From Paguma larvata (taxonomy: Eukaryota; Chordata; Mammalia; Carnivora; Viverridae): a DNA stretch of 64,000 bases. Of this stretch, positions 11,110-23,929 are shown one piece after another (the first letter of the stretch is position 1; each line of letters opens with the position of its first letter). The stretch is taken from assembly GCA_030068075.1 (NCBI GenBank), contig CM057826.1, positions 67,677,312-67,741,311 on the forward strand. The letters run 5' to 3'. The position numbers were made by a program, and so were the translations under genes. The notes beneath the pieces are model-generated. The model was not told the DNA's origin, did no database searches, and worked only from the letters and a program-made list of their open reading frames with translations.

Positions 11110-13540
11110 TTAGTTTTTATTTCATAAACTAAAATGAGCTCAGATCCCAAGAGAAGTAGGAAAATGAGTGCTCATTATCTACATTAGAAATTGTGAACTT
11201 ATTTCTCAGAAAGTGAAACTTGATGGACTCATAAAAGAATATTATCTCTGTGCAGAATACTTCAGAATAGAATAAAAAGCATGGTAAGTGATTGACATAA
11301 ATATAGGTGTGCCTGCAATATATATTAATAAACAGGGCCATAATATTAGGGACCAGAAGCAATCTACTTCATATTTAAAATATCAAGTAAAAACTATCTC
11401 CACAATAATGAATATTTAAACAGTATTATTGCTTCTCAATATATAACACATGCAAACGTACCACATCATTTTTATTGCCAAAAAGGAAAAAATAATTAAA
11501 ACTATAAAAAGCTGTTCTTAGTGTCATTTTAATGTCTTTGTTATTGCCATTTATCTCTGAGAGATAATATGAAAAAGAAAGTGAGAAATAATGCATCAGT
11601 AGATGATAAATTTTATTCATAGAAAACTGTTTTAAAAAATCACTGTTGTTTTTTATGCAAGAGAATGACAGAGAAAACAAGAACGACATATCTGTTATAA
11701 ATGCCTGTTTCATATTTACATCATTTTAAAAGCAAAGGTTTGCTTCTTCCTTCAGCTTTTCACTTTAGTTTCCCTCTTTGATCTTCATCTTACCTATTTT
11801 CTTAAACTTAGGGAAGAATTTCACTCATTGCAATGAATGTATATATGAGAGAATTTCTCTGCAACACATGCTTGCGTTGTAGGTGCACATACAGATCATT
11901 CACTCACGACTCTGACAGATTAGGAATTCGTTCAAAGATTGGGCTTCTTATCTCCTTACGTAAAAACGGTAGGATGAGAGGCCGTGAGAGGGTGGGGGAT
12001 TGACAGTTCAGGTCTTTAAAAGCCACATGAAACTAAGATTACTGAACAGCCTGTACTTTGTACTGAACCTCATCTCGGGCTTTCTTAAAAATTAGATAGG
12101 AGGCTAAGTTCTTGAACAGCTGCCTAGGAGAAATGATGGTGCCTCTCCAAGTTTAGACACCAATTCACTGTGGCATCTCCTTTTCTCAGAGTTTAGCAAA
12201 TAAGACCATCACCATCATTTCTCAAACCATTAAGGGACAGTCTGTAGGACAAATGACAAAATTCTGGGGAATGTCAACTTTCCATTGTGATGGAAAAGCA
12301 ATTTTTTGAAAGGAAAAAAATGAACTTTAAATAAAACAGAAACACACATGCTTTGGGTATAAAACGTTTCTTGACATACTAACTGAAAAGAGCGTGATAT
12401 AACATTGTGTCTCTAACAGTGTATGAGATACAAGAAAGAAAAACCCACACATACACAAACACAAAAAGCTACATGTTGGAAAACAAGTAAGAGGAAGTAT
12501 ATAAGAAATGACTGGTGACTGCATTAGACTAATAGGATTATTTTTTTTTTATTTCCCTAAACTCCAAATTTTCTTTTATGAACCTGTATTGCTTACATAA
12601 TAATGAGGTGAAAAGAAAGTCCTGTCCTTTGGAAATTTAATAGTTTTATGCTGTTTATGTTTTTGCATCATTTCTTTGTGCAATCTTAATATTCTATAAA
12701 TTTGTGTATTATAATGTCAAAAAGAAAAAGTGAAAAAGGAAAATAAGGCATAGAAAATTCAGAATAAATACCAGAAGAATATTTAATAAATAGCTAGCCT
12801 CCCCCCCCCCCACAAAAAAAAATCTTGACACGAAAATTACCTTAGCATTTTAAGTCCTAGGTTCAGAATACTAGGTTCATTAGGCAAGGGAGTTTATCTA
12901 TTTGATATGTTTCCTAGAACATAGAATCCAGCTTACTCCCAGCTGTTGAAAAGCTTGTGATTCTCACTTGTGGTTCTCTTTGGAGATTCTCTCCTCATTC
13001 TTTTCTTTTCCATCCTTGGTAGAACAGCCAACTTTGGTGTTAGAGGAGTTTGCATTCTTTTTAATTGATACCTTTACTATTAAAAATATGAATTTCATAT
13101 AGCCGGATTTCTAGCTTTATGTTGGATAGCCCTCGTATCCATGGCCACATAAGCGTGATGTCTGTATGCTAATATGCTTACTTAATCTTTAATACATTAT
13201 ATTTTAATAATATAGGAATGCCAAGCTACGGAAGAGCAAATGAAAAGGTCATTTTTTATTCATGTACTACTGAATGTACCTTCTGCTTGTAGCTCATTAT
13301 ACATGCAGTTGAGCCCAATTTTTTAAAAGTGGAAAGCATACCAAATTAAACCACAAGTTTCACAACTGATGTTCCTTTTGTAAAAGGAGTGCTCTCCATC
13401 TTTTCAATTTTATTTATTCTGACTGCTTGTTACTCATTTGTGCTTCTCTCTTCTCTGTTATAGTCAGAATTTCTAATCCCATTTCAAGCAGAAGGCTGCC
13501 ACTTTTCATCAGAGAAGAGGCAATAAACACGCATCACACT
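11110..13540. other. AT-rich intronic sequence, nothing recognised
   Basis: No exon, RNA gene or recent transposon seen. The 95-codon minus frame at 11426-11713 is rich in Phe, Ser and Tyr, as expected from AT-rich chance sequence. Confidence 0.5.
12799..12823. repeat. C-run followed by A-run
   Basis: A C run of at least 11 bases followed shortly by an A run, a low-complexity tract. Confidence 0.9.
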
Positions 13541-13554
13541 TATATATGCGGGCT

Positions 13555-13705
13555 TTCATCTGGGGAGCTCAAAGTGTTTTATGCATAAGTAGCATTTCCC
13601 CTGGCTTTTTTTTTTTATAAGTAGGAAAAATGAAGTCTAGAGAGCTTAAATGACTGAAGGAAGCCCACACCTGCAACAATGGAAGTCGTGATTTTAATTA
13701 AATAT
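13555..13705 (+). mobile_element. Probable MIR fragment
   Basis: The order gctcaaagtgttttatgcat, then gaaaaatgaagtctagagag and cttaaatgactgaaggaagc resembles a MIR core interrupted by a T run. Weak. Confidence 0.45.
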
Positions 13706-14081
13706 ATATCTGTGAAAGTATTCAGGATTCCTTGACCTGGATATCAATTTATATGCTGTGTTTGAAGAGTGACAAAATTATGGAGAGTAAAAATTGGTAC
13801 TAGCACATTCTTGTCATAGCCCAGGTGGAGGAAATGGTAACACAACAAAAATGAGCTCTAATATAGAGTAACTTCATGAACTTGACTAATTCATTTAATG
13901 CCTTTAAATATCGAAATTATAAAAAGAACTCAACAGGAAAGGAAAGTCTTTTTAGGGTCAGACTTTTCAGAGTTTTGTTACTAGGGTTGAGAGGGTCAAA
14001 GAAAGAGCAGCCTCTGCACAGGGTCTAGTTGGGCAGCAGGAAAGGCTGGTCTCTGCAATTAGCCCCCTCTCATTTAATCAG

Positions 14082-14161
14082 TCTCACTCTTTCTTCTTCC
14101 TTCTTCTCCCTCTCCCTCCTATCTTTCCTCTTCTACCTCCTCCCACCCCCCCTTTTTTTTT
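14082..14161 (+). repeat. 80-bp polypyrimidine tract
   Basis: Almost only C and T over about 80 bases, with very few purines, ending in C and T runs. It can act as a triplex-prone tract. No SINE head is attached. Confidence 0.9.
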
Positions 14162-14758
14162 GCCAAAGACATAAAGGATCTCAGTGGTACAGTTCAAATC
14201 ATGAGTAAGAGATTAATAGAAAACAGGGAATTAAATAATAATAAATGATAAAAGACCATCTTGTTTTGAGTATGTCTAGACTTAGGTCTACGATTCTCAA
14301 CCTGCCTTGCACTGGGTCTTTGGGCAGGGCTTTGGGGATGTAGAAAATCAAAGGAATGAAGACTTAGAAGGTCTTTTTGTCACCTCCGCTTTTGGTGGTG
14401 GTGGTGTTGTGCAGACTTGGTTTATTACATATGTATGGGGTTGAGGGTGAAAGGTAGGGGGGAGTTTGACTCACATTGAGAAGGGAGGCATAGGATGTGA
14501 AGGTGAGGATGGAACGAGAAAAATTAAAACCAAAGAAGGCTGTGTCTTTGAGAGATGGGTGAACTTAGAGATTTAACTATAGAAGTCAGAGGTCATTGCT
14601 TTCAGTGATGAAAGGGTATTTGGGAAGATAGTTTTCTGAAAAGGATTTTCAGAAATGCAGCTAATAGTGAGAGTCGAGTGGCTAAGGTACTAATATGGAA
14701 GAGATTATTGAACTTGCTGGCATGTGACACATTCTGCCTGGTGAAAAACAATAGGTTA

Positions 14759-14969
14759 GGGGCGCCTGGGTGGCTCAGTTGGTTAAGTGGCTGACTTCAG
14801 CTTAGGTCATAATCTCACAGTCTCTGAGTTCGAGCCCTGCGTCGGGCTCTGTGCTGATGGCTCAGAGCCTGGAGCCTGCTTCGGATTCTGCGTCTCCCTC
14901 TCTCTGTCTGCCCCTCCTCTGCTCATGCTTTGTCTCTATGTCTCTCAAAAATAAATAAACGTTTAAAAA
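14759..14969 (+). mobile_element. SINEC_Fc SINE
   Basis: Full-length copy from ggggcgcctgggtggctcag to ataaataaacgtttaaaaaa. Target duplication aataggtta at 14750-14758 and 14970-14978. Confidence 0.95.
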
Positions 14970-14999
14970 AATAGGTTAAACAGTGCTGTGTGTCCCATA

Positions 15000-16800
15000 G
15001 ACTCTTTTTAGAGATGGGTGACTGAGTACTTAGTATATCAAATAATGGATTGGGTGAACACCAGAGGGACGTCCATATGAACTTACTGTACCTCTTTGCC
15101 ATTTATAATGCAAACCAGATTAATTTCTTAGATAATATAGTTACTGAATTAACTCTAAGAAAAACTTTAATTTCCATTTATCTGAAAAATGGCACAAAGT
15201 AGAATTTACTAATACCAGTTGGTATATTTTTTAACTGTGCTATGTCTCTGATATTCAGATATTTGGGAATAGAGATATTTAGGTAAAATGTAGATATATA
15301 CATAGCAAATAGTAGTACATATATACTTATGATTTCCTCCTGAGTTCCAAGGTACGTATATTTATTTTCCCTATGTAGAGCTTAAAATCACTCCCTATGT
15401 AGATATGATGAAAAGCACTTCATTTCCCCCCAAAATTATCCTTATAAAATTTAGAAATACTCTTGGGTATCATAAATGCCTGTCAGTATAGTAGTTTGGG
15501 GAAAATTGTGGGTATATTAGTCTAGAAACAAGCATCGAAGATGTCAGACACCTGCCTGATAGTCCCACTGCAAACATTTCATGCTCAGAATTGTAACCTG
15601 ACCATGATGTTTGCGATGGTTCCTCTGGAGAACAAAGCAGCATACCCGAAAAGGAAAGCAACAGCACCCTGAGGCAATATTTTTCAGTGCCAGTAGCTGC
15701 TCCTCCTTAGCCTGGTGGCTCTGGACCAGACCAACAGAGAATGCCAGGGAAGGGCTGAATAAGGAGCCCCTGACACCTCATTCTGCTAAGGCACCGAGGC
15801 TAAAGCTGGTGAGGAGAGGCCACCACTCATTAGCAGTACAGCCACTTTCCAAGGTCCAGTGATGTGGAGCAGGTCCTCGATCCCTCTACGCTCTTGCTTC
15901 TTCATATGTAAATGAAAGGATGATAAAACCCTTAAGGCCCTGCCAGATTTAATATCCAGAGATTATGTCATTTAGTCTCTTCTGCCCTAGGGCTATTCCT
16001 TGTCTCTACCTTTAGAAAATACGCTACAGGTCTGTAGCTAGTGGATAATGTACTAAATATTCCTCTATGTAGTAACTATTGGAGAGGAAAAAAAACACAT
16101 TGTAGATTGTTATTAAAGTCAAGTTTGAAATATCTTAAGTTGTTCCCTAGAACAACTTACACTTGGGTGTAAGGTCTTACACTTGGGAAACACCTGGTGA
16201 AGCTGAGTGAAATGAGCCTGCAATACTGTTCAGAGCTTTTTCTGTGCTTTTATATACATTGTGACCCAAGGATCTGTTTTTTCAACTGATTTGAATGAAG
16301 TCTGTCTTTTCTGTGTGGAAAGTCTCTACATTCTGGCAAACAATGTTTTTGACTGTTCTCAGTATTCAACTAAGTAACCATCGAATATAGCGAGTATTTT
16401 TCTTCCTAAAGTCTGTCCTTCTCCTCACTTGCTTTCATTTCAAGAGACAACTTTTTGCAAGGCTCTTGAAGCATTAGGCTAGGAATTCAGTTTTAGGAAG
16501 AAGTGTAGAAATATCAGAATAGTAAGAAGATACAGACCTGGCCCAGATTTACCTGGTGTTTTGAGTTCCTTTCTCCTCCCCTTTCTCAGATAAGAAAGTG
16601 TCTGTGTAGATAACTAATAGGGAAGGAGTGCATATTATAGATTCTGAATTGTTTCTAGCTTTAAGTATATTCTCTTAGAGAAAAAGCACACACTTTGTAA
16701 TCATAATCATGCCAAACTCAGTTTAAATCTGCCACTTAATGGATACAACAATAGCGCTGCACTCCCATTTCTGCATTTGGAAAATGGAAAATGGTAGAAT
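15000..16800. other. Intronic sequence between a SINE and the ERV LTR
   Basis: No assignable repeat. The stretch 15480-15900 is slightly GC-richer and carries opposing short frames (15470-15667 minus, 15611-15862 plus) that I do not recognise. Confidence 0.45.
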
Positions 16801-16807
16801 GGGGTAC

Positions 16808-18143
16808 TGTCGGGGTCCTTGTTCCGGCGAATCTAGGGGTCCACGAAGGACAGACGGTCAGGCAAAATGAAGTGAGAGAGCCACGAGAGAAATGGAGTCT
16901 GATGACCAAGCAGGCAGCCCTGGCAATTCTGGCATCTCTGCCCTGCTAGTCTCAGTGTCTTTATTTTTAAAGGTAGCAAGTGACATTACATCAGTGACAA
17001 GGTATTTTTAACAATATTTCTTAGGTTGGCATATTTGTGAATCCCCCAGACCTAGAAGGAGACAGTCTTATCTTAGATTAGGCAGTAACCATTTTTATGA
17101 CTCTGTTCCAAACAATAGACCACGCACAGTTTTGGGGGCAGAGTTAGGTAGGCTTATAGTAGAGAAAATAACAAGATGTTTAAGAAGAGAGCAGGGTTGT
17201 TGTAGCCCTCAGTAAACAGAGGGCGCATACACTGTTGCCTATGTTAACCATCTATAGATAGATTGATTGGGAGTCATTCTATCCATAATCTTTAACCATA
17301 ATGGAAGAGGTATTATTTGTTTGGTAGAAACATGATCTCTAATGTTTGTCTAAGTTCTTTTCCTTTGTGAGTGAATGAGCCTATATTGTAAGGGCTCATG
17401 TTTATCTGTTCTTTATACAAACAGCAGTTTCTGTAAAAGTATTTTGTTATTGCCTTTTTATTATAAGGAAGCATGGGGATGGGAATAGCAAAAGGATTCG
17501 TGAAATGTTAACCTCAGGAAGGAACTCAATATTTGTTGTTATTCAGTGAAGGTATGTGTAGCTACTTTTATTTGGCTATTGTTTGTACCTTCTGTAAACA
17601 GTGCTTCTAACTTTTGGGCTAAGCTAACTTCTGGAGAAGGTCCTAAGTCTCTTTACAACCTCTCCCATCAGTCTGTTAACCAAATACTGAGAGAAGATTT
17701 ACAGAGATGTGCCTTGAGGTTTTATGGTGGGGCTGAGGGGATGATTAATACAATGCGATACCTGCAGGGAAAATCTAGTTTGGTTCAAGGAGTCTTGGGG
17801 CCTAACATCTGCTAATTTCTAGCCAACTCATAACTGCTATTCTGTATGATCAATTTGTGTAACCTATCCCCAAGAGGCAAACTTGAGGTTACTTCTGGCC
17901 AGGTTACTCTCATTCAGATTTTATCCATCAAGACATTGCACTCCAGGTCCCCTTTTCCATGTGCCGTAAAACCAAAGAGCATTATATCCCTAGGGCCAAC
18001 GAGAGCAGTTCAAGAAATCCAGGCCTGAGAGATTATTTAGAAGGAGGTAAGATTAGGCGCCAGTTTAGCTGGTGGGAGCTTTGCTTCAACCTTTTCCACG
18101 CAGGGAGGGGTCTCAACCTGTGAGCCCAAAACGGCTCCCAACA
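16808..18143 (-). mobile_element. Solo LTR of an endogenous betaretrovirus (ERVK-like), 1336 bp
   Basis: On the minus strand the element opens TGTTGGGAGCCG at 18143 and closes CGGAACAAGGACCCCGACA at 16808, which gives the TG...CA ends of an LTR. Its 3' end resembles other class II (betaretrovirus/ERVK) LTRs. An AATAAA poly(A) signal lies at 16960-16965 (minus), about 150 bp before the end, as expected for the R/U5 junction. No gag, pro, pol, env, primer-binding site or polypurine tract flanks it, so it is a solo LTR left by recombination. A matching 6-bp target duplication is not clear (gggtac against tcgtaa). At 1.3 kb it is long for an LTR. An 89-codon open frame at 17546-17815 lies on the antisense strand and is probably chance. 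Confidence 0.75.
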
Positions 18144-18446
18144 TCGTAATATATCACAGAATTAAATAGGTAAATATTTAGTAAATTACCAGCTATCGAA
18201 TGCTCACTAATGTTAGTGACCTTTATTCTTTCATTATCTAGCAGAGAGGTCCTAGATATAGGAGCTAGTAACCTGGTCTCATTCCATTCCATTGCTAACT
18301 CATTACTATCATGACATATAATATTGTTGCCTCTAGGACTTAATATCTCTATAACTTAGTCCTCCCAATTATCAAATGAAAATAAAACCATCATACACAG
18401 TGTTTTCAAGTATAAACTAAGGTAATAGATGGGTAATTGGTTTCAA

Positions 18447-18557
18447 TTTTTTTAAGATTTTATTTCTTTAAGTAATCTATACCCAACATGGGGCTCGAAC
18501 CTACAACCCTAAGATCAAGAGTCACACGCTTCACCAACTGAGCCAGTTAGGCACCCC
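18447..18557 (-). mobile_element. Short tRNA-derived carnivore SINE
   Basis: The minus strand runs from ggggtgcctaactggctcag (18557) through a ggctcg-like B-box remnant to a T-rich tail on +. It is the short CAN-SINE form without the CT-rich body. Confidence 0.8.
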
Positions 18558-18559
18558 AA

Positions 18560-19990
18560 TTTCAAAAGATTTTTAAAGTACCAATTAATAATGCTATTTT
18601 TTAGTAGTAAAATTATTATTGACTACTACTCTGATGGTGGAACCTTTTTGTTTCCAATGAAATATCTATTGTAATGAGATTACTAAAAGTTCAAGTGTAC
18701 TATTTTAACAAAATCCCTTTGGACAGATTCAAGAAGAAGGACTGAGTCTCTTGTTTTCCATCTTACATCGGAAGGTTTATATACTTTTAAACATTTGTAC
18801 ACAAGTCCTTTGATCTTCAGCAGCACAACGGTAAAAGATTTAGAGTTTTGAAGATTATGCGTTTAATTTTTAGCTAAATTGTATATAGATCAAATCCATG
18901 CATCAGAAAGCCTCCAAAAAGAGAATTTATAGAGCCTGGGGAGATGGAGTTAAAAATTTATAAGTCTTTGGGATCTTTAAATGGGAAAGATGTTAAAAAA
19001 ATGTGTTGAGACACTTAAAACTACATTTTAGAACTATGGGAAACTAACTCTTTGTAAATTTGTAACATGAAAAGAATTCTGTGTTGAAATTTTCATAATG
19101 AAACTTATGATGTTAATTTTTTCTATTACATTTAAAGATATGTCATTATTAAAATCATTAATTTCACATTGCAAAGATACTATTGGCATTGATATTTTGA
19201 GCAAGTTATCTTAAAGCATTTTGTTTTGAAAGTTTATTTCTGATGTGAAATTTTAACAGTTTAGTACAAAACAAAAATTTTTTAAGCAAATTTAAAATTT
19301 ATTTTGAGACATTTGTTTATCTTACACTATGTCAAACATTTTTTTGCCTAAGTTTTTCATTTGTATATCTGACCTCTTGAATAAACTTTGGGTTTTGAAG
19401 GCATTTGCCAAATGGTGTTGGGTGGTTGATAGCTTACCTGTCTTTTTTGATAAATCTCCATATCCTTACTGGATATTTAGGAGAGAGATCTAGATTACTC
19501 TGGGAAAGGTCTCTCAAGCCCTGGCTTCTTTTTTTGTCTATTGCAGCCATCTATTCATAATTCACTTTCTAAGTGCCAATAGTTAGATGGGCATTCTGTA
19601 ATTTCCTATAGGAATTAAGTGTGTAGACAGAAAACAATCTTAAAATTGTATTGTTGAGAAAAGATTTCAAAACATGTGAATCATTGGGAACGTTGTGTTC
19701 CATCTAAGATATACTTAAATTGGGAAAGATCATAGGCCAGGTGTCCATTTTCATGCCATAAATGATGACAGAGAGTGCTTCATAGATGTTTTTGAAGAAG
19801 TTTATTGTAGAGTGTGTGAGTCCATAAATTTCTATATGCTAAGTTCCATGTCTGGGCACGGCACTATAGCAAAACCATGGCATGAAAAATCTTTTCTACT
19901 TTAACACCTAGTCATGAAATTCGATTGAACATGAGACTCCTTTGTTGGAAAGAGGAACCTTCTCATGTCAATAATTTTAATATGTAATAA
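18560..19990. other. AT-rich intronic sequence, nothing recognised
   Basis: No exon, element or RNA gene seen between the SINEs at 18.5 and 20.0 kb. Confidence 0.5.
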
Positions 19991-20010
19991 TAAAAAACTA
20001 AAGATTTAAT

Positions 20011-20242
20011 TTTTTTAATCTTAAATTTGCTTTTAATTTTTAATGTTTATTTATTTTTGAAAGAGAGAGAGACAGAGCACAAGCAGGGGAGGGGCAGGGA
20101 GAGAGAGAGACACAGAATCTGAAGTAGGCTCCAGGCTCCGAGCTGTCAGCACAGAGCCTGACTCAGGAGTCAAACTCAGGAACTGTGAGATGTGACCTGA
20201 GCCAAAGTCAGATGCTTAACTGACCAAGCCACTCAGACGCCC
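20011..20242 (-). mobile_element. SINEC_Fc-like SINE
   Basis: Antisense copy reading tttatttatttttgaaagag at the tail end and gacgcccc at the head. It is flanked by the target duplication ctaaagatttaatt at 19998-20011 and 20243-20256. Confidence 0.9.
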
Positions 20243-20334
20243 CTAAAGATTTAATTTAAATTTAATAATAAAATACTAAAGAAAAAAACCCTTAAAATAT
20301 TTTACAAATATATATTTTCTGATTTAGAAGTATT

Positions 20335-20572
20335 AATAATAGCTAACAGTTGAGATAATAATTGAGCACTTATGAATATGAATCACTGTACATGTATTAG
20401 ACCATTTTATCTCACAATAATCCTGTGAAGTCATTATCTCCATTTTATTGTTAAGGTCATAGGCCATAGAGGCTACATAACCTGGTCCGTGGTCATACAT
20501 CACAGACAGAGCCATACGCAAACCTACACCTCTGATTCCAAGATCCATGCTATCATGCTTCATATTCACTGA
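20335..20572 (+). mobile_element. MIR-family SINE (MIRb-like)
   Basis: Follows the MIR consensus: aataatagctaacagttg, tgagcacttatgaatatg, atctcacaataatcctgtg, and a core with tctccattttattgttaagg. Ancient mammalian repeat. Confidence 0.8.
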
Positions 20573-20579
20573 TACACTG

Positions 20580-23010
20580 TTACAATTTTTATAGTGGTTT
20601 TATTGCCCCAAATATCTAAACCAAATCACCCCTACATTACCAAATCTGCACTCTACCTTTATATTCTTACATATTTAATGTCTGGTGGTCAACTTTCATG
20701 ATCAAAATCTCATGCCCACAAAACCTCAGAAATTATCTCCTTATTCCTACAAATCTTTAGGCAATTAACTTAATGGTTTGAAAGAAAGATACTGAACCTA
20801 ATCCAATTTAAGAATACGGAAGAAATATTAAAAAGCCATTATATGGAAAGGTCCATGTTATTCATGCTGCTTTGTGACTTTATTTTGACACTATTTCTTG
20901 AAATATTGACATGTCAAGGAAAATATGTATCATCCTATTACATGTGTGCATCTGGATACCATAATTTATTTAACCTATTCTGTTTATGTTTTCAGTAATA
21001 GAATTTCTGTGTCACAGGACACAGTCACTGAAAGTTTTCTTAGTTTTGTTCATCCTGTATCACTAGGAGCCAGAATATCCCTAGGCCATGTGTGGTGGTC
21101 TGTAAGTATATAAAATGAAGGGATGAATAATACCAGACAACATTCCAGAATGATCTTGATAATTTATGCCCCTGCCACATGTGTATCTGTTTCCCCATAT
21201 CGTTCCCACGGCCAGATATGAAAGTTGACAAGTAAGTCCACATTGTCTTTTTATAAATAAACTGCTTTAGAGTGAGGCTAGAAGCTCCAAATGATCAAAA
21301 CTCATAGCGGCAGCTGTGTTTCGAGCGGCTCCTAGACAGCAGTCATAATATCCACTGCAGTTGTAAAAAGCAGTGTCAGATTCCTAAATGCTTATTCATA
21401 ATTCAAGATTTTATTATACCTAAATATGTAATCCTTATTTTGCAAGTTTGGTTTACAGAAACTAAAATATAAAGTTTTCTATTTTGTTTCCCAAGATTCA
21501 AAGTAATGTGATTCAACATTTTTACTAATTTTAAATAAACCACCAAACAATGTCATTTTTAAATTTATGATGATGAGGAATTCTGGCATGGGGCTTTAGG
21601 CACTAATTATGTATTCATTTTATGCTGATTTGCTGCATTGTCATGTTTTCCAACAGCTTTGAGATAGGGGCTATAATTAAATCAAAACTAGAGCAAAATA
21701 TATTTTACTGAAATCAATTTTTTTTTCTATTTCAGTATATTAGAACATACAGACTAGGATTTGGGGTAGCTTTCCATGATTATATTATTGTCCCCGAAGT
21801 GTATGAATAATCTCAGAATTATGCTAGTACTGATATTCAACTGTACAAATGAAGACGGATAATTTTTAACAGGAAAAAAGATACTTGGATTCTGATACTT
21901 TATTATAATGACTTTGAATATCTTGCATAACTTGGCTTTGGAAAGGAAGCTTATTTTAAGCAGTTTTTTTCCTTTTAGAGCTAAGTTCAAAGTCATCATC
22001 TCATTGTCTTATAACTACCTAAAATGAACATTTACTGTCATTTTAAGCTACTGCCAATTCTTTTATTAAGTAAGCAGAATATAAATAAATAACTTGTCAT
22101 TTTCTAAGTCTAGTTGATATCAGTACCTTTTACTGTGTATTTTGTCTTTGGTCAAATGCAAAACACAGCTTTTTGCAATTTAGAAAGACCCCCAGCTTCT
22201 GGATGTATCGAGGCTATAGTTGTGGTAATATGATCTTCCTTCTAAAACTGTAAACATAGTATCATTTTTTTCAATCTGTACCACTTTAATCTTATATTAT
22301 GAATCAACCAATGAACTTTAATAGTTGAAATAATATTTTGAACAGGATTTAAAGCAATTAAATCCATTAACTTAAAAAAGGGGTCCAAAACGTTTATTAA
22401 AGAACCACAAAACAAACTTGCGGCTCAGTAGAAACCCTTCTTTTCTGCCCTGGTGGGGATTAGTATTTGTTTATTTCAAGAGTTAAGAAGGAGGGTGGGG
22501 GTTGTTAAATAAAATATTAAAGTAGTTTGTATCATTTAAAATTGTATAAATGCCCACTTATGGTTCAGACTTCTCCTGAAGGACCAAGACCTTTTATTTG
22601 TATAAGAGCGTTCTGATGGGAGTTTCCTATCATCTCACCGCCGCCAACCCTGAACGCATCATCAGGCATCTCCAGTTGTCAGTACATTAAAGTGGAATGA
22701 GCGCTAAGATTCTAAGAAGCACTAAGAAGCAATATAAGTACAAACCTTCTAAATCTTAGACTTTCCCATAAACTTTTAAGATTATCTCATATCTAATTCA
22801 AAAGCATTTTTAGTGAGTTGCCCGTATCAAATATATGCAAAGCATTCAATGTGTTTTATAAAAATAATGATCTCTTTTTCATTTTCATATTTAAATTATT
22901 ATAACATTTAGTTAAGTTGCCACAAATAGAATAACAATATGGATGACATAAAGAGATTTGAGGGTAAACACATGTTAAATCCACCATATGATAAATTTTT
23001 AAAGTTTAAA
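20580..23010. other. Intronic sequence, nothing recognised
   Basis: No recent repeats. A short non-repetitive, GC-richer stretch at 22600-22710 (ctcaccgccgccaaccctga) stands out and might be a conserved non-coding element. Confidence 0.45.
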
Positions 23011-23014
23011 GTTT

Positions 23015-23740
23015 ATCATGGAAAGTTTCAAACATACACAAGTATAGAATCAAAAAAATGAACTCCTGTGTACTCATCACCCAAACTACATAACTACCAA
23101 CATTTTGCCATTCTTATTCATCAATTGATTTCCCTCCAACTTTTTTTTTTCCTGGAGTATTTTAAATTAAATCCTGGGCAAATAACTATTTGTAAATTCT
23201 TTTTTTTTTATGTTTATTTTATTTTTGAGAGAGAGAGAAAGAGAAACAGAGTGCAAGTGGGGGAAGGGCAGAGAGAGAGAGCAAGCGAGACACAGGATCC
23301 GAAGCAGGCTCCAGGCTCTGAGCTGTCGGCACAGAGCCTAATGGGGTGGCTGAACTCATGACCCATGTGATCATGACCTGAGCCGAAGTCGTCGCTTAAC
23401 CGACTGAGTCACCCAGATGCTCCCCCCGTTTGTAAATTCTTCAGTTATCTCTACGAATGCAGATTTTTAAATGTACACATACAGTACTATTATTACAGCT
23501 AAGAAACATAACAATAATTTCTTAAAGTCTTTTTTCAGCTTATTTGTTTAAATTAGGATCTAAACTAGGTCACATATTGCATTGGGTTGATACATGGTTT
23601 TAGTTTCTTTTGTTGAATAATACCCCCACCCCCTATGTTTGCATGTCATTTATTTGTTGAAGATCATGAATTGTTTGTCCCATAAGTTTCTTACATTCTA
23701 GATTTAGCTAATTTAGCTAATTGTCTTCTTAGGGTGTCAT
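23015..23740. mobile_element. Ancient L1M fragment, split by a SINE
   Basis: Characteristic pieces are gtgtactcatcacccaaact and caacattttgccattcttat (about 23068-23120), then cctggagtattttaaattaa. After the SINE at 23201-23428 come cagctaagaaacataacaat and ggtcacatattgcattgggt. Both halves are collinear with one old L1 segment. Orientation not decided. Confidence 0.7.
23201..23428 (-). mobile_element. SINEC_Fc-like SINE inserted in an old L1
   Basis: Antisense copy with tail tatgtttattttatttttga and a degraded head (acccagatgctcccc). A perfect duplication tttgtaaattct lies at 23189-23200 and 23429-23440. The flanking sequences join into one L1-derived segment. Confidence 0.92.
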
Positions 23741-23929
23741 ACAGTATGTTTTGCTACTTGCCCATCCCGCATATTGGCTATGAATTGATAGGCAAATTAG
23801 AAGCTTGATTAAATTGAGGTTCCTGGGGCTTTTTTTAGCAATATATTGGCTAGGTAGTACTGGATATGTCTTAATTAAGTCAGGAGGCCCATCACATCTA
23901 GAGATAATGGAAATTTTAAATAAAATAAC

